From Eubacterium maltosivorans (GTDB lineage: Bacteria > Bacillota > Clostridia > Eubacteriales > Eubacteriaceae): 64,000 nucleotides of DNA. Shown in pieces: positions 42,959-51,400 of this stretch. The notes beneath the pieces are model-generated. The model saw nothing but the letters and a program-made list of their open reading frames with translations, did no database searches and had not been told where the DNA came from. Position numbers and translations under genes: made by a program. The stretch covers positions 2,418,001 to 2,482,000 of the forward strand of contig NZ_CP029487.1 of assembly GCF_002441855.2 (NCBI RefSeq), read 5' to 3'. Each line of letters starts with the position of its first letter. Within the stretch, counting starts at the first letter, position 1.

Positions 42959-43746
42959 CAACCAGGGTGGTAGGCGGTCAGCTGGTCAAAGACCTGGGGA
43001 TAGCGTTTGACTGGTATGGGCAGCTGTATGCCTTTTACCATGTTTACCTGGTAGCGGTGGCAGTCGGTCACATAGTCCATGTTTATGATGTAGCTGCGGT
43101 GGATGCGCAGAAAATTGCCGGGCAGTCTCTGGGCCAGATCGCTGATGATCTCTTTGATTTCGAAGGCGCGCTTGACGCACACCACGCGGCATTTGCGGTG
43201 CATGGCCTCGATATAGATCACGTCGTTTAAATCGACATAGTAATCACCATTTTCGGCGTCTTTAAATTTGACGCGCTTTGGCTTTTCTTTTTTTATCCTG
43301 AGCTTTTTATCGACGATGTCGTAGGCTCTGCGGCCAATGGCAAAGGGAAAGTCTTCGTTTTTTCCCAGCAGGTAGTCGGCAGGGTTGGAAACGTGCATAA
43401 AAATAACCTTCAGGTCCTCCGGCTCTTTCCGGTAGATAAAGGTGCACCGCTGATCCTGCACAAAAAAGAAATGGTTGACGCCGGTGTTGGAGATGGTGTA
43501 ATGGCCGTAGGCGGCAACGGTGTGGGCATCCTCGTAGAGCAGATCGTAGCACTCGTTGCTCACCGCAAAGGGGATTTCCTGCTCGATGCTCAAAATCTCG
43601 CGCACGTTCTCAACGCCTTTTACGTACTGGCTGCCAAGGGGCCCGATCCACACAACGTTTTCATCCATGCTTTTTATAATCTCGTCCAGCTTTCTGTTAT
43701 AGTGCAGCCGAATAATGTCTCTTGTCATATTTACCGCGTTTTTCAT
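42958..43746 (-). CDS. SnoaL-like domain / LytTR response regulator-type transcription factor
   Basis: A 262-residue protein. Residues 1-130 form an NTF2/SnoaL-like sensor (IRLHYNRKLDEIIKSMDENV, HFFFVQDQRCTFIYRK), replacing the usual receiver, and residues 150-262 the LytTR DNA-binding domain (YYVDLNDVIYIEAMHRKCRV, LPGNFLRIHRSYIINMDYV). LytTR domains bind paired direct repeats upstream of promoters; such repeats precede both protease genes at 45144 and 48331. ATG 43746 follows AGGAGG at 8 bp. Its upstream DNA contains the inverted-repeat segment 43894-44080, so expression may switch. No kinase gene is nearby; a small-molecule or phosphate-free trigger is possible. Confidence 0.82.
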   Translation of the reverse strand: MKNAVNMTRDIIRLHYNRKLDEIIKSMDENVVWIGPLGSQYVKGVENVREILSIEQEIPFAVSNECYDLLYEDAHTVAAYGHYTISNTGVNHFFFVQDQRCTFIYRKEPEDLKVIFMHVSNPADYLLGKNEDFPFAIGRRAYDIVDKKLRIKKEKPKRVKFKDAENGDYYVDLNDVIYIEAMHRKCRVVCVKRAFEIKEIISDLAQRLPGNFLRIHRSYIINMDYVTDCHRYQVNMVKGIQLPIPVKRYPQVFDQLTAYHPG

Positions 43747-43858
43747 GACTCTGCCCTCCTGTTCGCTCTGCTAAAAACAGCGGTTTCCCCATTTTTGGGC
43801 GCACGAAACCAGACCCGCGCGCAATAACTTTTTTGACAGCAACAATGTTTTCATCCAT
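43697..43858 (-). CDS. Possible leader ORF of the LytTR gene
   Basis: A 53-codon frame from ATG 43858 has the best ribosome site of the region (AAAAGGAGAGT) and ends 50 bp inside the LytTR gene in another frame. It reads MDENIVAVKKVIARGSGFVR and then becomes basic. It may be a translated leader that controls the regulator, or a chance frame. Its first codons resemble the internal MDENVV of the LytTR protein, which hints at a small duplication. Confidence 0.3.
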   Translation of the reverse strand: MDENIVAVKKVIARGSGFVRPKMGKPLFLAERTGGQSHEKRGKYDKRHYSAAL

Positions 43859-43893
43859 ACTCTCCTTTTAATGGTTCATTATGATGCCTTTAA

Positions 43894-44080
43894 CGTTAAG
43901 TTAGGAACTTAACGTTAAACTGTCTAAAAAGCCTATTGCAATTTTCTAAAATACGCAGTAAATATAAAATGACAAATTATTTGAAAAGTTATTTTTTTTA
44001 GACTTGTTATTTTTGTTTTAATATGCTACCCTTTATAATAGTTATACTTATACCTTTAACGTTAAGTTCCTAACTTAACG
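43894..44080. repeat. Candidate invertible promoter: 135-bp segment between 26-bp inverted repeats
   Basis: The 26 bases at 43894-43919 are the exact reverse complement of 44055-44080. Each repeat is itself nearly palindromic (CGTTAAGTT-AGG-AACTTAACG) with an asymmetric 3-bp centre, AGG on one side and CCT on the other, which gives the pair opposite polarity. The AT-rich segment 43920-44054 carries a perfect TATAAT at 44034-44039 pointing right, away from the LytTR gene; inversion would turn it toward that gene. A tyrosine recombinase gene ends 17 bp away. This is the architecture of a recombinase-driven phase switch. Confidence 0.68.
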
Positions 44081-44096
44081 GCACTTTTTATGTTTT

Positions 44097-45011
44097 TTAA
44101 AAACATTCTGCTATTTTTTCCATTTGGCGGCGTTTCTGCTCGGTTACGCAATGGCTGTAGCGGCTTAGGGTAAAGCTTACACTGCTGTGGCCTAACAATA
44201 CCGAAACGGTTCCCATATCGGATCCCAGCTCCAACGCCCGGGTCGCAAAACTGTGGCGCAGGCTGTGAAAGGTAAGGCCAGGATTAAGATTCAATTCTTT
44301 TTTTAACTGGTCGAAACGGTATGCCATTGTTTTTGCATCGTAGGCTTTCCCAGTTGGACCGACAATGAGCGGCTGATTTTTATTGGGTTTTTTCTGTGTG
44401 GCCATATAGTTTTTTAAGACAGCCCTTAGTCCTGGATGCAGGGGAATATCTCTCCGGCTTTTCTGTGTTTTGGGGGTCAAATCTTCCACTGGGTAGGTGT
44501 TGGTCTGCGGGTTATAAATCCGCTGGCGGTTGTGCCGCACATGCAGCACGCCGGTATCCAGGTCGATATCCTTCTGCCTGAGCCCCAGCACCTCGCCCAG
44601 CCGCATTCCTGTCGACAGCGCCAGCAGGATTCCCACATCCTTTGGCGATGTGCTCTGCCTGAGCCATTGGCTGAGCCTTTTGTGCTCGCGGTAATCCAGT
44701 ATTTCTTTTTCCCGCTGCGGCACCTTGACCTTTGGAAGCTCTGGACGAACCAGGTGTCCCTGCTTTTCGGCGTCCTGAAGAATGGTGTTCAGGTAGGACA
44801 GTATGTCTTGAACTGTTTTCCCAGCCAATTTTTTACTTAGAAAATTTTTGAATTTTTTCAGGTCTGCCCCGGTGATCTCGTCCAGATGTATTTGTCCCCA
44901 AAATGGGATAATGTGCGCGCGTTCATAGCTTTTATAGGTTTTCAGGCTGCTTTTTTTTACAGGACGCTCCCATGTTTTTAACCAGTCCTGCATGGTAATG
45001 CTTTCTTTCAT
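44097..45011 (-). CDS. Tyrosine recombinase (candidate invertase)
   Basis: A 304-residue phage-integrase-type recombinase. The N-terminal SAM-like DNA-binding domain (LKTYKSYERAHIIPFW, LDEITGADLKKFKNFL) is followed by the catalytic domain with Arg (LSTGMRLGEVLGL), His-x-x-Arg (FHSLRHSFATRA), LLGHSSVSFT, and the nucleophile Tyr (LSRYSH). The start ATG 45011 lies behind GAGGAGC; in-frame codons further upstream lack a site. No phage or ICE genes are next to it. The inverted repeats at 43894-44080, directly after its end, are the likely substrate, so it is probably a DNA invertase and not a lone integrase. The 130 bp before it and the next promoter show no other feature. Confidence 0.8.
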   Translation of the reverse strand: MKESITMQDWLKTWERPVKKSSLKTYKSYERAHIIPFWGQIHLDEITGADLKKFKNFLSKKLAGKTVQDILSYLNTILQDAEKQGHLVRPELPKVKVPQREKEILDYREHKRLSQWLRQSTSPKDVGILLALSTGMRLGEVLGLRQKDIDLDTGVLHVRHNRQRIYNPQTNTYPVEDLTPKTQKSRRDIPLHPGLRAVLKNYMATQKKPNKNQPLIVGPTGKAYDAKTMAYRFDQLKKELNLNPGLTFHSLRHSFATRALELGSDMGTVSVLLGHSSVSFTLSRYSHCVTEQKRRQMEKIAECF

Positions 45012-45141
45012 TTTTTGCTCCTCTATCCTAAGAATAACTTTTGGTATGCTGTTTACCCGTAAGGTTTTTGTTAAGCTTAGTTTATCATGGGGCGCTGCCT
45101 TCTCCAAATCAATTTAATGCCACTCTGTCACTTAAAAACAT

Positions 45142-45200
45142 GACGAACGGTCTTTTTTCAATGTGAACGGTAGGGCATGACCTGTAAAACGTGCTATAAT
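45142..45200 (+). promoter_or_regulatory. Promoter of the M6 protease with paired LytTR-type sites
   Basis: ACATGACGAACGGTC and ATGTGAACGGTA place GAACGG at 45145-45150 and 45165-45170, a 20-bp period. TATAAT lies at 45195-45200; no good -35 is present. Read on the other strand the sites are ACCGTTCGT and ACCGTTCAC, which suit the LytTR consensus with central GTT. The same arrangement precedes the subtilase gene. Confidence 0.68.
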
Positions 45201-45230
45201 ATGAATAACCATACACAAAAGGAGATGTCT

Positions 45231-48200
45231 ATGAAAACCCATGTAAAACATTTTGGCTTTGGGGCGCTGCTGCTCTTGGCCATGCTTTTATTTTTTATGC
45301 CTGGGGCGCACGCACAGGGCGCATCCGGAACTGCCTGTATACCGGACGCTGAAACGCTGGAGGCTTACCAGGCCGACGGCACGCTGGCGCAGCGCCAGGC
45401 CTTTTATGAAAATCTGGGGCTTAACCAGACCGATCCGGGGCTCATTGCCCAGGCTGCGGCCAGGGAAGGGGGCGCGGACAATCTGCGCGCTGTTCCAACA
45501 GACTGGAAAACGGGCATGGCCACCACCGGTGAGGCCAAAATATTGCTGATCCGGGTCGATTTTCCGGACTATGGCTTTGACAGCCGTGACACCGAGGAGG
45601 CGCTTCAGCAGATTGCCTTTGGCACGGCGGGCGAGGATCAGCCCGGCTACCCCTACGAGAGCCTTTCGGCCTATTACGCGCGTTCCTCCTATGGAAAGCT
45701 TAAGATCTCGGGGCAGGTGGCAAGCTATACCGCCGTCCATGACCGGGATTTTTACACCGGTGACATGGCGCTCCTCTTTAAGGAGGCCATGACTGCTCTG
45801 GATGCGGATGGCATGGATTTTGGCCAGTTTGACGGCAACAGCGACGGGCTTATGGACGGGGTATATATCCACTTTGCCGGGCCTGATACGGGCTGGGGCA
45901 GCCCCTGGTGGAGCTACAAGACGCACTATAGCGGCTACAACCCTCCCTTTGTGCTGGACGGCGTGTCGCTCTCGGACTATGTTACCCTGCACAATAACTC
46001 GGCCGACGGCGCCCAGACCCTCATTCATGAGACGGGGCATATGCTGGGTCTGGCGGACTATTATTCCTATGTCGATCAAAGCTACGAGAACGGTATCCGC
46101 ACCTTTGACATGATGTATGACAACACTGGCGACCACAATGGCTTTTCCAAATGGCTGCTGGGCTGGATCGACCCTGGTGATATCACCCGGGTTTCGGCAG
46201 CGGACGGCAGCGTCAACCTGGCTTTAAGTGCTATTTCTGGCAATGACGGCTCCAAAATCGCGGTGGTCTCCCCAACGGATTCGGGTATGTTCTCAGAATA
46301 TTTCCTGGTACAGTATGATGTGCCAGGCCTTAACAATGAGAAGCTTTATTACCCCGACGCGCCGGACAGCGGTTTCCGCATTTTTCATGTTAACGCTGTG
46401 CTGAACGCGGATGGCTCAAATTTTATGTATATGAACAAAACGCCGGCAGAACCGAAGCTCATTGAGGCCGTTGGGCCAGAAAACCAGACGGCCCCTTTCA
46501 CGCCGCTGTTTTACACAGACGGTATGCGCCTGGCGCCGGACACCACTCCGGACAGCAGCTTTTTCGGTGGTATGTATCAGGCTTACACCGGGGTGGTTAT
46601 GGAGAACCTGAATCCCCAGAGCGCCAGCCTGAGCGTAAGGTTTGAAAATACACCGCCAGCGGTGCCGTCACTTATTCTGACGCCAGACAGCCCCATGGAG
46701 AACCTGACCAATCTGCCCACCTTTACCTTTACGTCCAATATACTGGTAAATGATCATACCTCTGGCGGCGCGCGGCAGCCCATTACGCTGGAAGGGCCGG
46801 ACGGTGCTTCTTACCCCATGCACTGTGCCATCAACGAAAAATCTCTGGCGCTGGGGCTTGCGGACAGCTCCAACATCGCAGACCTGAAGGCCAATACGGA
46901 ATACACGCTGGTATTTCCCGAGAAATATTTTGATCTGGGACAGGGCGTATACTCCGAGGCGCTCCGCTTCTCTGTGAAAACCGGCAATATTCCCGCTGTC
47001 CTGGCCACAGGCATTTTGGAACAGCCTTCCTCCTTTGGCGGCAGAGAAACTGAGCTCGCACCGCTAGCTGACGGGCGGATCTTCCGTTTTATAGGGATGT
47101 ATAAGCCTGCTGGCGAGACCTATTTTAATTATTTTGATCAGGTTCAGCTCCTGATTGCCGACTTGGATTTTCAAACCAGCCTGATGAAGGTGGAGCCCAT
47201 ACCGAATATTGAGTCTTACTCAGGTATTCAGGGCTTTGCCCTTGCGGGGGATACGCTGGCGCTGGCGCTCTATAATAAGACTGCCGATACAACGGATCTT
47301 TTCTCCGTCGATTTAGACGGCAGGGTACTGGCTGGCCCTTACACGGTAAGCGGCAGTCCCAAGCTTTTTCCGGCTGGCGATAAAATAAAAGCCTGGCGGT
47401 CTTTTTACGGCAGCGGTGAGGAACTGCCCGGTATCCAGATCGAGACAATCGACTTTAAAAACCCGGTCAGCACCAGCTCTATCTATGGTGCGCAGCTTAA
47501 CAGCGAGCTCAGTCTTTTTCCTGTCGACGCTGCCCAATACGCTGTGCACGAGCGCGTTTTCACAGGCCCGTGGGAACATAAGGATTACCTGATCCTTTAC
47601 AGCATGGACAGTGACGTGCCAAAATGGCGGACGGAATACACCACCGCCAATACCACCATCGGCGTCGCTGCCCAGAACGGCAGTATTGTCCAGATCGAGA
47701 TGAACTACGCCGGTGAGCCGGCCAGCTTCAGCAGCCAGTACAAAAAAATTCTGGCCACTACCTTTGATGAAAACGGCAATGTGACGGACGCGTCCAGGCC
47801 TCTTGGGCGCATCCGCACCGCGGCGCTCGAGACTCAGAATACACTTTCTGTAAAAAGCGGTACCTCGGGGATCGCGGTGGAGAGCAGCTTTACTGCCCCG
47901 GCTCTCCCTTTCCTGGAAAACAACAACGACACAGAATGTCGGGATTATCTGTTCATTGGCGGCGACGGCCAGACAAAGTCCATCAGCGGTCAGAATGCTT
48001 TCCCGGGCCTGTGGACCGGGGACCGCTACCTCATCACAGGCCGTGACCTGGATACAGGCAAGCTCCTTTACTATCAGACGGACACGATTTTCGCAGGCAG
48101 TCCCGACACGCCTGTAACGCCGGACACTCCCGGGGGCAGCCCCGACGCTCCGGCAGGCACCGGCGGCAATCTCTCCACAGGTATTTTGGGCGCACAGGCC

Positions 48201-48272
48201 TCCCTGTATGTCTGCCTTGCCCTTCTGGGCGCAGCCCTCTGCGGTCTGGCTGTTTATCGAAAAAACAGCTGA
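45231..48272 (+). CDS. Secreted M6-family (immune inhibitor A-like) metalloprotease
   Basis: A 1,013-residue surface protease. It has a signal peptide (1-29, ending GAHAQG), the M6 start with ILLIRVDFPDYGF, and the zinc site IHETGHMLGLADYYS near residue 265, with a Met-turn-like FDMMYDNTGDHNGFSKW after it. The region after about 480 is beta-rich with Ig-like and propeller-like parts. The end has a Pro/Asp/Thr linker, NLSTG, a hydrophobic span and YRKNS, so it is probably wall-attached. ATG 45231 follows AAAAGGAG. Immune inhibitor A enzymes cut host or environmental proteins; the substrate here is unknown. A LytTR-type promoter suggests control by the gene at 42958. Confidence 0.88.
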   Translation: MKTHVKHFGFGALLLLAMLLFFMPGAHAQGASGTACIPDAETLEAYQADGTLAQRQAFYENLGLNQTDPGLIAQAAAREGGADNLRAVPTDWKTGMATTGEAKILLIRVDFPDYGFDSRDTEEALQQIAFGTAGEDQPGYPYESLSAYYARSSYGKLKISGQVASYTAVHDRDFYTGDMALLFKEAMTALDADGMDFGQFDGNSDGLMDGVYIHFAGPDTGWGSPWWSYKTHYSGYNPPFVLDGVSLSDYVTLHNNSADGAQTLIHETGHMLGLADYYSYVDQSYENGIRTFDMMYDNTGDHNGFSKWLLGWIDPGDITRVSAADGSVNLALSAISGNDGSKIAVVSPTDSGMFSEYFLVQYDVPGLNNEKLYYPDAPDSGFRIFHVNAVLNADGSNFMYMNKTPAEPKLIEAVGPENQTAPFTPLFYTDGMRLAPDTTPDSSFFGGMYQAYTGVVMENLNPQSASLSVRFENTPPAVPSLILTPDSPMENLTNLPTFTFTSNILVNDHTSGGARQPITLEGPDGASYPMHCAINEKSLALGLADSSNIADLKANTEYTLVFPEKYFDLGQGVYSEALRFSVKTGNIPAVLATGILEQPSSFGGRETELAPLADGRIFRFIGMYKPAGETYFNYFDQVQLLIADLDFQTSLMKVEPIPNIESYSGIQGFALAGDTLALALYNKTADTTDLFSVDLDGRVLAGPYTVSGSPKLFPAGDKIKAWRSFYGSGEELPGIQIETIDFKNPVSTSSIYGAQLNSELSLFPVDAAQYAVHERVFTGPWEHKDYLILYSMDSDVPKWRTEYTTANTTIGVAAQNGSIVQIEMNYAGEPASFSSQYKKILATTFDENGNVTDASRPLGRIRTAALETQNTLSVKSGTSGIAVESSFTAPALPFLENNNDTECRDYLFIGGDGQTKSISGQNAFPGLWTGDRYLITGRDLDTGKLLYYQTDTIFAGSPDTPVTPDTPGGSPDAPAGTGGNLSTGILGAQASLYVCLALLGAALCGLAVYRKNS

Positions 48273-48279
48273 CAGCACA

Positions 48280-48316
48280 AACAAAGCCTTCCGGCATTTT
48301 GCCGGAAGGCTTTGTT
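48280..48316 (+). terminator. Terminator after the M6 protease
   Basis: Perfect 16-bp stem (48280-48295 with 48301-48316) around a 5-nt loop, 8 bp after the stop codon. It isolates the two protease genes, each of which has its own promoter. Confidence 0.8.
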
Positions 48317-48328
48317 CGTTACTAAAAC

Positions 48329-48390
48329 ATGACGAACGGTCACTTTTCCATGTAAACGGTATGCTGTCGCCGCTGATAATATGATATAAT
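48329..48390 (+). promoter_or_regulatory. Promoter of the subtilase with paired LytTR-type sites
   Basis: ACATGACGAACGGTC and ATGTAAACGGTA place AACGGT at 48335-48340 and 48355-48360, again a 20-bp period, and TATAAT at 48385-48390. Distance from the second site to the -10 is within 1 bp of that in front of the M6 gene, although the DNA between is different. This conservation points to one regulator. Confidence 0.68.
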
Positions 48391-48436
48391 AAATGCAGCT
48401 TCATTGTATAGAAAAGTAAAACGAGAGGAGACTACT

Positions 48437-51400
48437 TTGAAAAAACGGATTTTATGTATTTTACTCAGCTTGCTCATGGTTTTATCGCTGGTTCCAGCGG
48501 GCGCACTGGCCCAGGAGGAAGAAACGCCAGTGTCCTATGATAACTGTGCGGCGGGTGAGGCCATTGTGTGTATGGAAAAAGCTTCGCCGCTCTCACGCAG
48601 CGCGGTACCAAGCCTGCTGGCTGGCGCCGAGGTGCTCATGGACATCTCTGAGGCCCCGGCAGCAGGGGCGCGCAGCCTGTCGGCGGACGCCGGCGGTCAG
48701 GTGCTGGCGCTGGTGCGGGACGAGAACCGCAGCACAGAGGAGCTCATCGCTGAGCTTAACACCTATCCGCAGGTGGCCTTTGCTGAGCCAAACTATGCCA
48801 TCTCGCCCATCACAGACGAGGCCAGTGTACCGGCAGCTGTGGAGGAAAGCCCTGCGCCTGAAACCGCTGTTCCAGCGGAAAGCAATACTGCCGCAGCGGC
48901 GCCGGCTGCCGAGGCAGCGCAGGCTGCACCTGCTGCCAAAGCGCCTGGCGCTGTCAACACAGCGGATATCATGACCAATTACCAGTGGGCTTATGACAAC
49001 ACTGGCAACTATTTCAGCTCTCTTCCGGGTTTTGATATGCATTACGACGGCTGGAATCAGGCTTCTGGCACCTCGGGCAGTGACGATGTTGTCATTGCTG
49101 TGCTGGACACAGGGGTGGATGCCAAAAACCCGGATCTCGAAAATAAAATGTGGAGCCGCGGCGGTTTGAATCTGCCCGGCGGTGAACACGGCATTAACTA
49201 TGGCGGATATACTGATGAACAGATGGCGGACACCTCTGACCCTAACGGCCACGGCACGCACTGCGCAGGCATTATCGGGGCAGAATGGGGAAACGGCGGT
49301 GTTTCCGGCACCTCACAAAACGCCAAAATCATGGCGCTGCGCTATGGAAGCTTTATCTCCACTGTGCTCGCGTGCTATGACTACATGGCCTCTGCCATCG
49401 ACCTTGATGTAAACCTGAAGGCTGTCAACTGCTCTTTTACCAGCTCTGGCTCGCCAAAATCTCTGGATCTGGCCGTAGAAAAGCTTGGTAAAATGGGCCT
49501 GGTCTCTGTCTACGGGTCTGCCAACTCGGCAGCGGATAACGATAAAACCGGGATTCTGTCCTCTACCTTTATCGATAACCCTTACGCCGTTGTGGTGGAC
49601 GCCGCCAACGCCTATGGCCAGATGGCTCTCTACAGCTGCTATGGCCAGCGCACCACGGATATCGTAGCGCCCGGCTCCCGGATTCTTTCTACCTGGCCAA
49701 CGGATAAGGCCTTCTATTATCCGGAATTTTCAAACAGCAATCTCTTTTACGAGGGCTTTGAAAACGCCGATTCGCTCAAATTCTATACCGACGCTGATCC
49801 GGCTAAAGGTAAGGAATGCGGAGAAATCACCGGAGAAAAGGTGTATAACGGCCAAAAGAGCTTAAAGCTCCAGGGCACCGCAGAGGGCAATACGGTTTAC
49901 TCACAGCCCGTTGACCTGACCCAGGCTTCTGGCTTCGACCCTTCTGCTGCTTATCGTTTTTCACTGAGCATTGCCGGTGCAGAGAAAAACGGCAACGGCC
50001 AGGCTGACATAAAAGTCCGGCTGACAGACGGCACCTTCGCGCCGCTCAACAACGACGCCGAAGATTCTTTTGCCCGCGGACGGGACGGCGGCTTTAACGG
50101 CCTTAACGCCGGCGCGTATCAGGCGCTTCCGGCCAATACGGATTACCAGAATTTCCAGCTCTGCCTAACCTTAAAGGGCATTAATATGGTATTCCCCAAC
50201 GGCCACGGCGAATATGTTTATCAGGACAACCCAGTCTACATCGATAACCTGGGGGTTGGCAGCGAAACCCTTCCCTATAATTATTCGGACGGTACCTCCA
50301 TGGCAACGCCCATGATCACCGGTGCGGTGGCTGTGCTGGCTGAGCGCTACCAGGAGGATACGGCGGCCAAACGCGCTGCCCGCACCATCGGCAGTGTCAC
50401 CAAATACGATAAATTTAAAGACAAATGCGTGTCGGACGGCTTCATCGACCTGAGCCAAGCTGCTACGGATAATCCTTACCCGGTGGTCAACGCTGCGGCT
50501 ATCACAGACGACACAGTAACCATCGACGGCTATTTCTTTGGCAAAAACCCGGCCGTCACCATTGGCGGCAAGGCGGCCCAAATCCAGTCGAATGAAACCA
50601 CCGAGAACGGCGGTCAGCGGCTGGTGGTCTCACGTCCTGCGGATGTGAGCGGCATGGCCCGGGTATCGGTCACTTCTTCTGAAAAGGGTGAGGGACACCA
50701 GTCCTACGACTTTGGCGCGATCAAGGATGTGGCTTATTTTGAAAACACCCTGCCCCTGCCCGAGGACGCTGCCTTTTACGATACGGAGGCTTACCAGATG
50801 GTGGGATATGGGGATTACCTCTACTGTATCCCGCATTTTTATAACTTACCTGAGATTGTGACCATGCTCTGGCGGTTTAATGTCAACACCCAAACCTGGG
50901 ATCAGGTGGCGCTGCCTGAGGACGCCCCCATGATTAATGCGACGGCGGTTGTCTGGCAGGACAAGCTGCTGATTTACAGCCACGATATCGGTACAGTGGG
51001 CACAATCCTGACCTATGACGGCAGCACCTGGACGCAGACGCCTGGCTTTAGCAACGAGGAACTGCCCTCCTCCGCTACTCTGGTAAACAATGACGGACAG
51101 CTGCTGGCAGTGGGCGGCGCCTCAAGCAATGCGGTTTACGCCATCGATTTAGACAACCATACGCTTCCCCCCATGGGTAACACCCTTCGGACAGCCAGGG
51201 GGACGCTGGTCAGCGCCGGCCATGGGCAGCTTATTGTCAGCGGCGGGCTGGAAGCTGGCAACCAAAACGGTACGCTGCCGGGTGTTGAACGGCTCACGCT
51301 GGATAACGGCGTCTTTACGGCTGCTAAGCTGGATATGACGGGGATTAAAACCGGCAATCTGTCCGGCTTTGCCAGCGCTGCTGTTAAAGACGGTTTTATG

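Noticed and set aside
44097-45011. Recombinase as the integrase of a second prophage or ICE
   Set aside because: No phage, conjugation or attachment-site features adjoin it; flanking genes are surface and regulatory genes.
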